A stretch of 64,000 nt of DNA from Pseudomonas proteolytica (GTDB lineage: Bacteria; Pseudomonadota; Gammaproteobacteria; Pseudomonadales; Pseudomonadaceae), in the NCBI RefSeq assembly GCF_007858275.1, contig NZ_VFEV01000025.1:30190-94189 (forward strand), read 5' to 3'. The notes beneath the pieces were generated by a model. That model worked only from the letters and a program-made list of their open reading frames with translations, had not been told where the DNA came from and ran no database searches. A program made the translations under genes and the position numbers. Within the stretch, counting starts at the first letter, position 1. The number at the start of each line of letters is the position of its first letter. Positions 1 to 8,989 of this stretch are shown piece by piece.

Positions 1-1317
1 CATTTCGATGAACGCCCGGAAACCATTGCGTTTGAGGCCTTCGGGGGAGAACGCGGAGATGCCCCAGCCTTGGCCAGCACGGTTGAGGATATCCGGTGGC
101 GCACCGACGGTCAGGTCGGCCAGCAGTTCATCCTGACGGCTCCAGGCCTGGCTGCCGCCGCCATCGGCGCCCACGGCCAGGTCGGCAATCAGGCCGATGC
201 CCATGCCACTGCCGCGTGCGGCTTGTTGTGCGCGCTCGAGACAGCGGGCGATCAACCATTGGTTGAAGGCATAAAAACCAATGGCTTCGCCCTGTTCGGC
301 GGCGAAGTGTGCCAGCGCGGCGCTGCCCGGGTCGCGCCAGTCCTCGGGCCACTGGCGCCAGTCGAGGCTTTCACCGTTGGCGGCGCGCGCGGCTTGCACG
401 GCTTCAAAGCGGCAGTGGTTTTCCAGGGCCTCGCCACCGGCGTGACGGAAACTCATGAAGTCAGCCTGCTGCGGGTGTTCACCCTGGCGGAAATCCTCGT
501 ACAGCGCCCGCAGCAAGCGTTGCTTGGCCTTGGCGGCGGCGGGCCAGTCGATCAGGCTTTGTTGTTCCAGCTCTTGCAGTTCATCGGCCAGCCCGGTGGA
601 CTCGATGGCGCTGCGCAGTGCGCGCTCGCCGAGGATGCAACCGGGCGAGGCATACAAGCTATTGAGGAACAGGCGGCTGGACGGTGAATAAGGGCTGAAA
701 TGCTCGGTATCGGCACTGAACATTGCGTGCATCGGGCTGATCGCCAGGGCGTCGACGCCCCGTTCCGCGGCAGCGCGAGCCAGTTGTTCCAGGGCCTGGG
801 TATCACCGAACCCACCATCGCCGGCGCGGCGCAAGGCATATAGCTGAGCACTCAGGCCCCAGGCGCGGGCGGGCTGGCTATCCACTGCCTCGGCAACGCT
901 GAAACACTGATGGGGGGCAACGGCCAGGGTGAAGGACTGGTCGGCGATCTGCACTCGGTGGTAGCCCACGGGCAGGACGCCGGGCAGGCTGGCGTCGGCA
1001 TCCAGCGCCAGGCCTTGGGCGCTGCCGTCCTCCAGGTGAACCTGGCATGCCGTACCAGGGGCAAAGTAGGCGGCCAGGTCAAGGCCGGTGCCCACGTCCA
1101 CGGTCAACAGCGGCGCCAGGTGCCTGTCTTGCTGCACCCGCTCCAGCTCTTGCAGGCTGGCGGCGATGGCCGCGTCGGTGTCGGCGGGGTGGCCGAGGCC
1201 TTGGAGCACGGCGCGCAACGCGTCGGCGCTGACATGCTGCGGGCGGCCGTTGGCGTCGATCCAATCCACCGCCAGGCCCGCACGGCTGGCGAGTATTTCC
1301 AATTGCGCTTCGCTCAA
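1..1317 (-). CDS. malQ: 4-alpha-glucanotransferase MalQ, partial (C-terminus beyond window)
   Basis: Amylomaltase (GH77) transfers alpha-1,4-glucan segments between maltodextrins and acts with TreY/TreZ and GlgA in glycogen, maltodextrin and trehalose turnover. The minus frame read through position 1 gives 439 residues beginning (M)SEAQLEILASRAGL and containing GYHRVQIADQ, the GH77-like block RAWGLSAQLYALRRAGDGGFGD written here in part as LRRAGDGGFGD, and AISPMHAMFSADTEHFSPYSP. Full-length MalQ is usually about 690 residues, so roughly 250 C-terminal residues, including most of the catalytic core, lie outside the window. The best start is a TTG at 1317-1315 that overlaps the treZ stop (TTGA), which fits translational coupling. 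No in-frame ATG exists near it, so ATG-only gene calls would miss the N-terminus. Family and neighbours agree well; the exact start is inferred. Confidence 0.88.
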   Translation of the reverse strand, partial: MSEAQLEILASRAGLAVDWIDANGRPQHVSADALRAVLQGLGHPADTDAAIAASLQELERVQQDRHLAPLLTVDVGTGLDLAAYFAPGTACQVHLEDGSAQGLALDADASLPGVLPVGYHRVQIADQSFTLAVAPHQCFSVAEAVDSQPARAWGLSAQLYALRRAGDGGFGDTQALEQLARAAAERGVDALAISPMHAMFSADTEHFSPYSPSSRLFLNSLYASPGCILGERALRSAIESTGLADELQELEQQSLIDWPAAAKAKQRLLRALYEDFRQGEHPQQADFMSFRHAGGEALENHCRFEAVQAARAANGESLDWRQWPEDWRDPGSAALAHFAAEQGEAIGFYAFNQWLIARCLERAQQAARGSGMGIGLIADLAVGADGGGSQAWSRQDELLADLTVGAPPDILNRAGQGWGISAFSPEGLKRNGFRAFIEM

Positions 1318-3071
1318 GAGTGCTCTCCAACAGATGATGAGGTGTCACCCGGCGTCAGGCTGACGCGGGCAGAGAAGGGCGTAAGTGACTTAAGGTCGCT
1401 GCTGGTGCTGAACAGTTCGCGGAGGCCGGCCGGGTGATGCAGGGTGGCCGGGCTCAGGTTGAGATCAATCTGCAATAGGCTGCCGTTGCCCAGGCGCCAG
1501 CGTGCAGACACCGCGCCCTGGCCCAGGATTTGCGCGCCGAGGGCAGTGCTGCCGGGCAGGTGGGGCACGATGTGCTGTTGGCGCAGGCCCAGCAGTTGGC
1601 GGTACAGCGCGGCCGGCGCCTGGGTAAATTGCGGAATAGAGCGCTCAAAGGTCTGCAGCGCGTTGGGGTCGGGAATCTGCGCGCGGCGTGCGGGGTCACT
1701 GAAGGCGGCGAAGTCAGCAAATTCATTGCGCCGGCCTTCGCGCACCGCTTCGGCCAGTTCGCCGTGATGGTCGGTGAAGAACAGAAACGGCTGTTCGGCG
1801 TTGACTTCATCGCCCATGAACAGCAGCGGGATCATCGGCGACATCAATAACAGCGTGGTCGCCGCCTGCAACGCCTGGGGCGAACACAGTTGGTGCAGGC
1901 GCTCACCGAGGGCGCGGTTGCCGATCTGGTCGTGATTCTGCAAAAACAGCACAAAGGCGCTGGGCGGCAAATGAGCGCTGGGCTCGCCGCGCCGTGTGCC
2001 GTGGCGGGTGGTCTCGCCCTGATACACAAAGCCTTCGCCCAGGCAGCGGGCGAGTTTGGCGGTGGGATCATCGGCAAAATCGGCGTAGTAGGCGTCGGTC
2101 TCGCCGGTCAACAGCACATGCAGGGCGTTATGCCCGTCATCGTTCCATTGCGCATCGAAGCCCTGCTGTAACAGGTCGGCCTGGTTGAATTCGTTTTCCA
2201 GCGCCAGCCACACGTGGCGCCCCGGCGCTACCTGCTTACGCACTCGTTGCGCCAGTTCCTTGAGGAACGCCGGCTCGTTGATGGCATGCACTGCGTCCAG
2301 GCGCAGGCCGTCGAAGCGGTATTCGTTGAGCCACATCAGGGCGTTATCGATAAAGAAGTCGCGCACTTCGCGGCGGCGAAAGTCGATCCCGGCGCCCCAG
2401 GGGGTGTGGCTGTCTTCGCGGAAAAAGCCTTTGGCATACTGGCCCAAGTAATTGCCATCGGGGCCAAAGTGGTTGTAGACCACATCGAGAATCACCGCCA
2501 GGCCATGCTCGTGGGCCGTGTCGATCAGGTGTTGCAACTGCTCGGGGGTGCCCAGGGAAGCCTGCGGTGCGTAGGGCAAGACACCGTCGTAACCCCAGTT
2601 GCGTTCGCCGGGGCATTGGGCCAAGGGCATCAGCTCGATGGCGGTGACGCCCAGCTCTGCCAGGCGTGGCAGGTGCTGCTCGACTGCGGCGTAACCACCC
2701 AGTATCCCCACATGCAGTTCGTAGATCACCGCTTCATGCCAGGGCCGGCCTTGCCAGGTGGCGTGGCGCCAAGGGTAGGCCAGGGGATCGACCACCACGC
2801 TGTCGCCATGCACATCGGCATGTTGCAGGCGTGAGGCAGGGTCCGGCACCTTCTGCTCACCATCAATGGTGTAGTGGTAGCGGGTGCCGGCCCCACAGCG
2901 TACATGGGCGACAAACCAGCCCTCTGCCTGGGGCAGCATGGGCACTGACTGACCATTGTGCAGCTCGACGCTGACATCAGACGCGTCAGGCGCCCACAGG
3001 GCGAAGCGGGTATGTTGCGCATCCTGCATGATCGCGCCGTGGGGCCATGTTTCCAGAGTCCGTAACGGCAT
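1314..3071 (-). CDS. treZ: Malto-oligosyltrehalose trehalohydrolase TreZ
   Basis: A 585-residue GH13 enzyme that hydrolyses the alpha-1,4 bond next to the terminal trehalose unit made by TreY, releasing trehalose. It has an N-terminal beta-sandwich (FALWAPDASDVSVELH near residue 24) and then the (beta/alpha)8 barrel. Visible GH13 blocks are DVVYNHFGPDGNYLG (region I), GLRLDAVHAI with the nucleophile Asp (II), LALENEF with the acid/base Glu (III) and FLQNHDQIGNRA (IV). The motif ERNWGYDGV is typical of TreZ rather than of GlgB or GlgX. The start at 3071 has AGAGG upstream; a later Met (MQDAQHTRF) is possible. It follows glgA by 14 bp and its stop overlaps the TTG start of malQ, so the three genes form one operon. 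Confidence 0.93.
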   Translation of the reverse strand: MPLRTLETWPHGAIMQDAQHTRFALWAPDASDVSVELHNGQSVPMLPQAEGWFVAHVRCGAGTRYHYTIDGEQKVPDPASRLQHADVHGDSVVVDPLAYPWRHATWQGRPWHEAVIYELHVGILGGYAAVEQHLPRLAELGVTAIELMPLAQCPGERNWGYDGVLPYAPQASLGTPEQLQHLIDTAHEHGLAVILDVVYNHFGPDGNYLGQYAKGFFREDSHTPWGAGIDFRRREVRDFFIDNALMWLNEYRFDGLRLDAVHAINEPAFLKELAQRVRKQVAPGRHVWLALENEFNQADLLQQGFDAQWNDDGHNALHVLLTGETDAYYADFADDPTAKLARCLGEGFVYQGETTRHGTRRGEPSAHLPPSAFVLFLQNHDQIGNRALGERLHQLCSPQALQAATTLLLMSPMIPLLFMGDEVNAEQPFLFFTDHHGELAEAVREGRRNEFADFAAFSDPARRAQIPDPNALQTFERSIPQFTQAPAALYRQLLGLRQQHIVPHLPGSTALGAQILGQGAVSARWRLGNGSLLQIDLNLSPATLHHPAGLRELFSTSSDLKSLTPFSARVSLTPGDTSSSVGEHS

Positions 3072-3085
3072 CTATCCCAACCTCT

Positions 3086-4645
3086 TTATGCTTTCCCTGA
3101 TTTTCCCAGCGCTTTCGCTACCAGTTGTTCGTAAAGTTCGGCGTAGGGTTCCACCGCCTGGCACCAGTTGAAGGGCGCGGCCATGGCCCTGCAGCGCATG
3201 GCGTTGAGCAGGCCGGGGAAGGCAAACACCTTGAAGGCGCGGGAGAGGGCGGCTTCGTAGCTTTGCACGGTGGATTCGTCGAACAAAAAGCCGGTCACGC
3301 CGTCTTCGATGGTGTCTGCCAGGCCGCCGGTATTGCGCGCCACCGGCAACGAGCCGAAGCGCTGGGCGTACATCTGGCTCAGGCCGCAGGGCTCGTAGCG
3401 TGAGGGCATCAACAAAAAGTCGCTGCCGGCAAACATGCGGCGGGCATCGGTTTCGTTGAAGCCGATCCGCACCCCGATGCGCCCGGGGAACCGCAGGGCC
3501 AGGGCGCGCATGGCCTGTTCTTCTTCCGGCTCGCCACGGCCGATAATCGCGATCTGCCCGCCGTTTTCCACGATAAAGCCGGCGACCGCTTCCGTCAGGT
3601 CCAGGCCTTTCTGGTACACCAGGCGCGACACTACGGCGAACAAGGGGCCGGTGGACTCGTCCAGGCCGAACAACTTGCGCACGTGGCTGGCGTTGACCGC
3701 CTTGCCTTGCCAATCGCCGATATTGAACGGGTGATCCAGGTGCGGGTCGGTGGACGACTCCCAGCTTTCATCGATGCCGTTGGGAATACCACTGAGCAGG
3801 CCTTGCTGGGTCTTGCTGGCAAGGAAACCATCCAGGCCGCAACCGAACTCGGGGGTGGTGATCTCCCGGGCGTAGGTGGCGCTGACCGTGGTGATATGGC
3901 TGGAATACGCCATGCCGGCCTTGAGGAAGGACATCTTGCCGTAGAACTCCATGCCCTCCTGTTGCAAGGCATGTTCGGGAATCCCCAGCTCCGGGCAGGA
4001 GGCCAGGCTCACCACACCCTGGTAAGCCAGGTTATGAATGGTGAACAGGGTGGGGGTGCGTGACCCACGCCAGTGCATATAGGCTGGCGCCAGGCCAGCC
4101 GGCCAGTCATGGGCGTGCACCAGGTCCGGGCACCAGTGGATTTGCGCGAGGTTGGCGGCAATATCGGCGGCGGCCAGGCCCAGGCGGGCGAAGCGGATAT
4201 GGTTGTCAGGCCAGTCGCGACCGTTGTTGGCGCCATAGGGCGTGCCTTCACGCTCGTACAGTTCGGGGCAGATCAGTACATAGATGACCAGGCCATCCTT
4301 GAGGTCCATGCGCCCGATCTTGCAGGGCGGCAGCGCGGCATGGCCGCCCAGTTCGCCGATGATATGGATCGGGTTGTCGCTGTCGAGCACCTGGCGGTAG
4401 CCGGGAATCAACACCCGTACATCGTGCAGGTGCGCCATGGCACGGGGCAAAGCGGCGGACACATCTCCCAGGCCACCGGTTTTCACCAGGTCGGCCAGTT
4501 CCGAGGTCACAAACAGGACTTTCTTGCGATTGGGGTTTTGAGACGAGACCGGCCGCACTGCGCCGGGAAGGTCAACCAAGGCGGTTGGCCCATCGACCGG
4601 CTGACTGAAACGCTGTCCCTGAATTCCCGAAGCGGCACTGATCAT
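3086..4645 (-). CDS. glgA: Glycogen synthase GlgA (ADP-glucose, GT5)
   Basis: Extends alpha-1,4-glucan using ADP-glucose. The 519-residue protein has the GT5 ADP-glucose-binding signature KTGGLGDVSAALP after a roughly 55-residue N-terminal extension (MISAASGIQG...). It also has VHAHDWPAGLAPAY, the central TIHNLAYQG, PNGIDESWE and the C-terminal GT-B block MPSRYEPCGLSQMYAQRFGS. The extension makes it longer than the E. coli enzyme (477 residues). The start at 4645 has GGGAGAG 8-9 bp upstream. First gene of the glgA-treZ-malQ operon; the 560-bp gap upstream presumably holds the promoter. Confidence 0.95.
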   Translation of the reverse strand: MISAASGIQGQRFSQPVDGPTALVDLPGAVRPVSSQNPNRKKVLFVTSELADLVKTGGLGDVSAALPRAMAHLHDVRVLIPGYRQVLDSDNPIHIIGELGGHAALPPCKIGRMDLKDGLVIYVLICPELYEREGTPYGANNGRDWPDNHIRFARLGLAAADIAANLAQIHWCPDLVHAHDWPAGLAPAYMHWRGSRTPTLFTIHNLAYQGVVSLASCPELGIPEHALQQEGMEFYGKMSFLKAGMAYSSHITTVSATYAREITTPEFGCGLDGFLASKTQQGLLSGIPNGIDESWESSTDPHLDHPFNIGDWQGKAVNASHVRKLFGLDESTGPLFAVVSRLVYQKGLDLTEAVAGFIVENGGQIAIIGRGEPEEEQAMRALALRFPGRIGVRIGFNETDARRMFAGSDFLLMPSRYEPCGLSQMYAQRFGSLPVARNTGGLADTIEDGVTGFLFDESTVQSYEAALSRAFKVFAFPGLLNAMRCRAMAAPFNWCQAVEPYAELYEQLVAKALGKSGKA

Positions 4646-5205
4646 AATTATTCTCTCCCATGTGTTGGTCAGCTGAGGGCCTGGCGCCCTCAGCGAAAGT
4701 CAACCGCGTCCTGCGGTCACGCGCACTAGCACTGCACAGACTGGCAAGGCTTATGCCAATTGCACCGAACTGATAAATAGATTGGATGGGCGGACGTCCG
4801 GCTGGCGCCGGTGGCGTGCGTCCTACCTTAAACCTGACCTACGGCAGAGTTGGAAAGTTTCGATTTATTGCGGGGGCTTTTGTTCTGATCGTGACCCATC
4901 GGTCATGAGTCTAGGACAGAGCCCAGAGCCTGCAAGGGTTGTAGGAAAATTTTGTAGGACAATTATATTTTTCGGCCAGACGCTTCCCTTGTAGAAGCTG
5001 GCTTGCCGGCGATGGCGGCCTTGAGAAATGCCGCGTTGCCCAGGGCCTCATCGCCGGCAAGCCGGCTCCTACGGGGCGAGTGCCTTTTTGTGGGGCATCG
5101 GGGCTGGGCTGCTCGATAGGAGTGCAGCCGGCTACTTAAAGTGATTTGTTAAGAGTTTATATCTATATAAATCAATGCTTTATAAGAAATGTGTGAAGTA
5201 AATAA
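4646..5205. other. Intergenic region between glgA and the 2-hydroxyacid dehydrogenase
   Basis: A 560-bp gap upstream of glgA and downstream of the next minus gene. The only distinct structure is the REP pair at 4991-5072, listed separately. The part next to glgA (4646-4990) should hold its promoter, but no site could be assigned with confidence. The part at 5140-5205 is AT-rich (runs such as TTTATATCTATATAAATC) and follows the stop of the dehydrogenase. No credible gene is seen. Confidence 0.6.
4991..5072. repeat. REP doublet (REPIN) between glgA and the dehydrogenase gene
   Basis: Two REP sequences face each other: GTAGAAGCTGGCTTGCCGGC at 4991 and, inverted, GCCGGCAAGCCGGCTCCTAC ending at 5072, with a short spacer. 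This is the paired palindromic arrangement (REPIN) common between Pseudomonas genes and moved by RAYT transposases. The left copy carries two changes from the usual GTAGGAGCCGGC form. It lies downstream of one minus gene and upstream of glgA, so it may also act as an mRNA-stabilising or terminating structure. Confidence 0.85.
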
Positions 5206-6159
5206 TCAGATAAGGCTGCGCAAGGTCTGCCCACTGGCCCACGCCTGGATGTCTTCGATCATCTGTCCATAGAACTGCCGGTAGTTCTGCTCGCTGACAT
5301 AACCCACATGGGGCGTCGCCAGAACATTGGGCAGATGGCGAAACGGGTGATCGACCGGCAACGGCTCCTGGTCGAACACATCCAGGGCCGCGCCCGCCAA
5401 TCGCCCATGGCGCAGCGCATCGACCAACGCCGCCTCATCGACGATCGGCCCCCGTGCGGTGTTGACCAGTCGCGCATCGGGTTTCATCCAGCCCAGGGCC
5501 TGGGCATCCACCAGGCCACGGCTGCGTTCGCTGAGTACCAAGTGAATCGACAGTACATCGGCCTGCTCGAACAGTTCGCGCTTGCTGACCCGGGTCACAC
5601 CCACTGCGGCGGCTCGCTCTGCGGTGAGGTTTTCACTCCACGCGATCACCGACATACCAAACACCTGGCCAAACTGCGCCACCCGCTGGCCGATGCTGCC
5701 CAACCCGAGGATGCCCAGAGTCTTGCCATGCAGATCGCCGCCCAGCCCTTGCTGCCACTGGCCGGCGCGCAGGGAGTTCGCTTCGGCCAGCAGATTGCGG
5801 GTGGATGCCATGATCAATGCCCAGGTCAGCTCGGGCGCCGCGTGTTTGTAGCTGTCGGTACCGCACACCTGGATGCCCAGGGCCTTGGCGGCGACAAGGT
5901 CGATGGCGGCATTGCGCATGCCGCCGGTAACCAGCAATTTAAGGGCCGGCAGCCCCTGCAACAGCGCCTTGTCGAAGGTTGTGCGCTCACGCATCAGGCA
6001 AATCACCTCAAAACCCTGCAAACGCTCGATCAGGGTCGCGGTGTCGGCGGGATAGTCATGCAGGAAGTGCACCTTGCCGATCGCTTGCAGGGCGGACCAA
6101 TCCACAACGTCACGTGCCACATTTTGCCAATCGTCAATGACTGCGATCTGTACTGACAT
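5206..6159 (-). CDS. D-isomer-specific 2-hydroxyacid dehydrogenase family protein
   Basis: NAD(P)-dependent dehydrogenase of the D-2-hydroxyacid (SerA/GhrB-like) family, 317 residues from the chosen ATG. The Rossmann segment GKTLGILGLGSIGQRVAQFG fits the GxGxxG NAD site. Catalytic Arg lies in NTARGPIVDEAAL, Glu in the family block DVFDQEPLP, and His in ATPHVGYVS. The N-terminal half has MRERTTFDKALLQGLP, as in hydroxyphenylpyruvate/glyoxylate reductase-like members. The ATG at 6159 is preferred over an upstream GTG at 6165 because GAGG lies about 9 bp before it. The true substrate is not readable from sequence. It follows the hydrolase gene (start 7199) after a 20-bp gap on the same strand, so co-transcription is likely. 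Confidence 0.85.
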   Translation of the reverse strand: MSVQIAVIDDWQNVARDVVDWSALQAIGKVHFLHDYPADTATLIERLQGFEVICLMRERTTFDKALLQGLPALKLLVTGGMRNAAIDLVAAKALGIQVCGTDSYKHAAPELTWALIMASTRNLLAEANSLRAGQWQQGLGGDLHGKTLGILGLGSIGQRVAQFGQVFGMSVIAWSENLTAERAAAVGVTRVSKRELFEQADVLSIHLVLSERSRGLVDAQALGWMKPDARLVNTARGPIVDEAALVDALRHGRLAGAALDVFDQEPLPVDHPFRHLPNVLATPHVGYVSEQNYRQFYGQMIEDIQAWASGQTLRSLI

Positions 6160-6185
6160 ACACACCTGCCTCGGGTTGAATGGGA

Positions 6186-7199
6186 TTAGAGCGCCTTGAG
6201 TCCTTGCAACAGCGCCTGGTGAAAGCGCGCGGGTTCTTCCATCTGCGGGGCATGGCCCAGGCCTGGGAACTCCACCAGCGTTGAATGGGGAATGAGCTTG
6301 GCCACCTGCTTGCCCAGTTCGTTGTAGCGGCCGATCCTGGCCTTGACCTCGGGCGGTGCGTTATCACTCCCGATGGCGGTGATATCAGACGTACCAATCA
6401 GCAGCAGGGTGGGTATCTGCAGGTCCTTGAACTCGTAGTACACCGGCTGGGTGAAGATCATGTCGTAAATCAACGCCGAGTTCCACGCCACCCGTTTGTG
6501 GCCAGGGCCCTGGTTCAAGCCGACGAGCATGTCGACCCAGCGCTCGTATTCCGGTTTCCAGCGCCCGTCGTAGTAGGTCTTGCGCTCATATTCGCGCACG
6601 CCGTCGGCGTTCAGTTTCAACTCGCGCTCATACCATTGGTCGACGCTGCGATAGGGCACGCCCAGGGCTTTCCAGTCCTCCAGGCCGATCGGGTTGACCA
6701 GCGCCAGTTGCTCGGTTTGCGTGGGGTAGAGCAGGGCGTAGCGGGTAGCCAGCATGCCACCGGTGGAATGGCCAACAAGGGTGGCCGTGGAGATACCGAG
6801 CTTTTGCAGCAACTGATGAGTGTTGATTGCCAACTGCTGGAAGCTGTACTGATAGTGCTCAGGCTTGCTGGAGGTGCAGAAGCCGATCTGGTCCGGCGCG
6901 ATCACCCGGTAGCCGGCTTCGCTCAGGGCCTTGATCGACGCCTCCCAGGTCGCGCCGCAGAAGTTCTTGCCGTGCATCAACACCACATTGCGGCCATTGG
7001 CAGGGCTTTTGGCGGGCACGTCCATATAACCCATTTGCACGGATTGGCCCTGGGACTGGAAGTCGAAATGTTCGACCGGATAGGGGTACTGGAAACCTTG
7101 CAACTGCGGGCCATAGCTTGGGCTTTGCGTGGCGGCCAAGGCAGGCAGGGCGCAAGCGGCCAGCAGACCGGTAAGGACAAACGAGCGTGTCAATGGCAT
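6186..7199 (-). CDS. Secreted alpha/beta hydrolase
   Basis: A 337-residue alpha/beta-hydrolase with an N-terminal signal peptide (MPLTRSFVLTGLLAACALPALA, cleavage near residue 22), so probably periplasmic. Oxyanion/HG-type motif VVLMHGKNFCGATWE, nucleophile elbow LVGHSTGGMLATRYAL (Ser), Asp in LLIGTSDITAIG, and C-terminal His in FPGLGHAPQMEEP form a complete triad. The family covers esterases, haloperoxidases and C-C hydrolases, so the substrate cannot be named. It is followed by the 2-hydroxyacid dehydrogenase 20 bp downstream, which suggests a shared transcript. Confidence 0.82.
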   Translation of the reverse strand: MPLTRSFVLTGLLAACALPALAATQSPSYGPQLQGFQYPYPVEHFDFQSQGQSVQMGYMDVPAKSPANGRNVVLMHGKNFCGATWEASIKALSEAGYRVIAPDQIGFCTSSKPEHYQYSFQQLAINTHQLLQKLGISTATLVGHSTGGMLATRYALLYPTQTEQLALVNPIGLEDWKALGVPYRSVDQWYERELKLNADGVREYERKTYYDGRWKPEYERWVDMLVGLNQGPGHKRVAWNSALIYDMIFTQPVYYEFKDLQIPTLLLIGTSDITAIGSDNAPPEVKARIGRYNELGKQVAKLIPHSTLVEFPGLGHAPQMEEPARFHQALLQGLKAL

Positions 7200-7263
7200 G
7201 GGAAAGCTCCAGGGGCGATGCTCCCGGATGCTGTGGTGGGTGGATTAAGCGGGGATTAACCTG

Positions 7264-7695
7264 TTACATCCAGTGCAGCGTCAGCATTGCCACCACGGCA
7301 TAACGAGCCGCCTTGGCCAGGCTGACGATTAACAAAAAACGCCACAGCGGCTCCTTCATCACCCCGGCCACCAGGGTCAGTGGATCGCCAATGATCGGCA
7401 GCCAACTGAGCAGCAGTGACCAATGCCCCCAGCGTCGATAGTGGCGACGGGACTTCTCCAGCTGCGCGGCGCTCACTGGAAACCAGCGACGGTCCTTGAA
7501 CAGTTCCACCGAGCGGCCTAGTAACCAGTTGACCCAGGAGCCCAACACGTTGCCCAGGGTCGCGATCCCCAGCAGCAGCCCTACCGAGTAGCTGTCATTG
7601 AGCAGCAGCGCGACCAGCACCGCTTCCGATTGCAGCGGCAACAGGGTGGCCGCCCCAAAAGCGCTGAGAAACAGCCCCGCATAGCCTGCAAGCAT
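7264..7695 (-). CDS. YqaA/DedA-like (SNARE-associated) membrane protein
   Basis: A 143-residue inner-membrane protein with about four hydrophobic segments. The N-terminal block LSAFGAATLLPLQSEAVLVALL and the following GNVLGSWVNWLLGR are characteristic of the YqaA family, a short relative of the DedA/VTT proteins implicated in membrane lipid and pH homeostasis. The C-terminus LAKAARYAVVAML is also family-like. It starts 3 bp after the stop of the DUF411 gene, so the two are almost certainly co-translated, which links it to metal stress by context only. Confidence 0.8.
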   Translation of the reverse strand: MLAGYAGLFLSAFGAATLLPLQSEAVLVALLLNDSYSVGLLLGIATLGNVLGSWVNWLLGRSVELFKDRRWFPVSAAQLEKSRRHYRRWGHWSLLLSWLPIIGDPLTLVAGVMKEPLWRFLLIVSLAKAARYAVVAMLTLHWM

Positions 7696-7698
7696 TGC

Positions 7699-8145
7699 TC
7701 AGTGAGCCGGGTATTCGGCTACCACCACATCTTTGCCGGCACGGGTCAGGCCAATGACTTGATAGGCGTCGCTCATCCCATCCATTTCCATGCCTGGCGA
7801 GCCCATGGGCATGCCCGGTGCGGCGATGCCCAGCAGGTCATCACGTTTGCGCAGGGCCAGTACCTGATCGGCGGGTACGTGGCCTTCGACGAATTTGCCG
7901 TCGATCACGGCGGTATGGCAAGACGCCAGGCGGGGTGCTACGCCCAGCCGCTGTTTGACCGAGCTCATGTCGGCTTCAACATGGTCGTTGACCTTGAAGC
8001 CGTTGCTTTCGAGGTGGCTGATCCATTTTTTGCAGCAGCCGCAATTGGCATCACGGTGCACGTCAATCGGGATCAGTTCGGCGGCCTGGGCCAGGGTGGT
8101 CATGAACAGGGCGGACAGTAAAGTCAGGCGCAGGGTGGTTTTCAT
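7699..8145 (-). CDS. DUF411 periplasmic metal-binding protein
   Basis: A 148-residue exported protein of the DUF411 family, often found in copper or silver resistance neighbourhoods. Signal peptide MKTTLRLTLLSALFMTTLAQA, then the thioredoxin-like metal motif DANCGCCKKW (CxCC), a second Cys/His pair in LASCHTAVIDG, and a Met-rich C-terminal stretch (GMPMGSPGMEMDGM) that looks like a copper ligand set. The start at 8145 is chosen over a start 14 codons upstream because only it gives a clean signal peptide, with GGGACC upstream. A CusR-type palindrome lies about 150 bp upstream, which supports metal-dependent control. Exact function of the family is unproven. Confidence 0.85.
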   Translation of the reverse strand: MKTTLRLTLLSALFMTTLAQAAELIPIDVHRDANCGCCKKWISHLESNGFKVNDHVEADMSSVKQRLGVAPRLASCHTAVIDGKFVEGHVPADQVLALRKRDDLLGIAAPGMPMGSPGMEMDGMSDAYQVIGLTRAGKDVVVAEYPAH

Positions 8146-8294
8146 CGACAGGTCCCATGGGTTACGGAGTGCGCAAAGAGGGCGCATTGTCCGCGCTTTT
8201 GCGAATCAGGTGAGGTGGTTATGTTTCGAAATTATACGAGCACGCCACAACCCCGAAGCTTATCGTCCGCAGCTTTCAGCAAACTGAGAGGAAG

Positions 8295-8310
8295 ATGACA
8301 AATTTGTCAG
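8295..8310 (-). promoter_or_regulatory. CusR/CopR-like palindromic box upstream of the DUF411 gene
   Basis: ATGACAAATTTGTCAG contains the perfect 14-bp palindrome TGACAAATTTGTCA (8296-8309). It matches the CusR-type copper box core ATGACAA-N2-TTGTCAT at all but the last base. It stands 150 bp before the DUF411 start and just after the SRPBCC stop, so on the minus strand it would control DUF411-yqaA. The match is read directly; its function is inferred. Confidence 0.6.
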
Positions 8311-8311
8311 T

Positions 8312-8761
8312 TCAGGATGATTCCAGGCGCTGCTTGAGCTGGTCCATGGCCTGATTCGACAGCTCTACCATGCGCGCTTCCAAGGTGTTGAGCTTCAGTT
8401 CGGTCTCGTAGCTGAGCACGCGAGTGAACAAGGTGCCGCTGCCGCGAGATTGTAGATAGTAGTGAATGCAGCCATCTACGGCGAGCGAGGTAAAAACCGT
8501 CTTGAACTCCCGCGGCGGCTCGGCAATCTGCACCCGGTAGCTCATGGGCACACGCACCCCGAGCAAGTCGATCATCTCGGTAAACCGCTGGCCGGCAGGC
8601 AGCGAGCCGCTGGTGCCTGTGTCGGCGCTCAGGGATGTGGGGTGCCATTCGTGCCAGCGGTCCGGTTGGGTGACGTAGTCGTAGACGGCTTCGATGGGGG
8701 CTTGGATATAGCGTTCCTGGCTAATCTGCCTGACGTGGGCCTGGTGCTCGACAGCGTTCAT
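8312..8761 (-). CDS. SRPBCC (START/Bet v1-like) family protein
   Basis: A 149-residue cytoplasmic protein. The N-terminal SQERYIQAPIEAVYDYVTQPDRWHEWH is typical of the SRPBCC/polyketide-cyclase fold, whose deep cavity binds hydrophobic ligands. The C-terminal amphipathic helix (ELSNQAMDQLKQRLE) closes the fold. Start at 8761 has a near-perfect AGGAGGTGT ribosome site. No catalytic residue can be named and the ligand is unknown. The 228 bp upstream are shared with the divergent gene at 8990. Confidence 0.8.
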   Translation of the reverse strand: MNAVEHQAHVRQISQERYIQAPIEAVYDYVTQPDRWHEWHPTSLSADTGTSGSLPAGQRFTEMIDLLGVRVPMSYRVQIAEPPREFKTVFTSLAVDGCIHYYLQSRGSGTLFTRVLSYETELKLNTLEARMVELSNQAMDQLKQRLESS

Positions 8762-8989
8762 GACACACCTCCTGTGTGGTGAGACGGAGCATTAGGAGCT
8801 GTCAGAATAGTCGTACTTGGCGACAGTGCGCGCAAAGATGTGTCGCCGATTGAAGCCTGTGTGAGTAAGCCGAAATTAAAAACGCCCCGTTTAGACTGTT
8901 ATATCTGACAGGTTCTTTTTCCAATGATTGGCCTTCTAATAATAAGCGCAAAGCCCCCTCAAATTAACAATCATGAAATGGTGAGAAAA

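Noticed and set aside
6285..7259. A 324-codon plus-strand frame over the alpha/beta hydrolase gene
   Set aside because: Antisense to a gene with a full catalytic triad and signal peptide.
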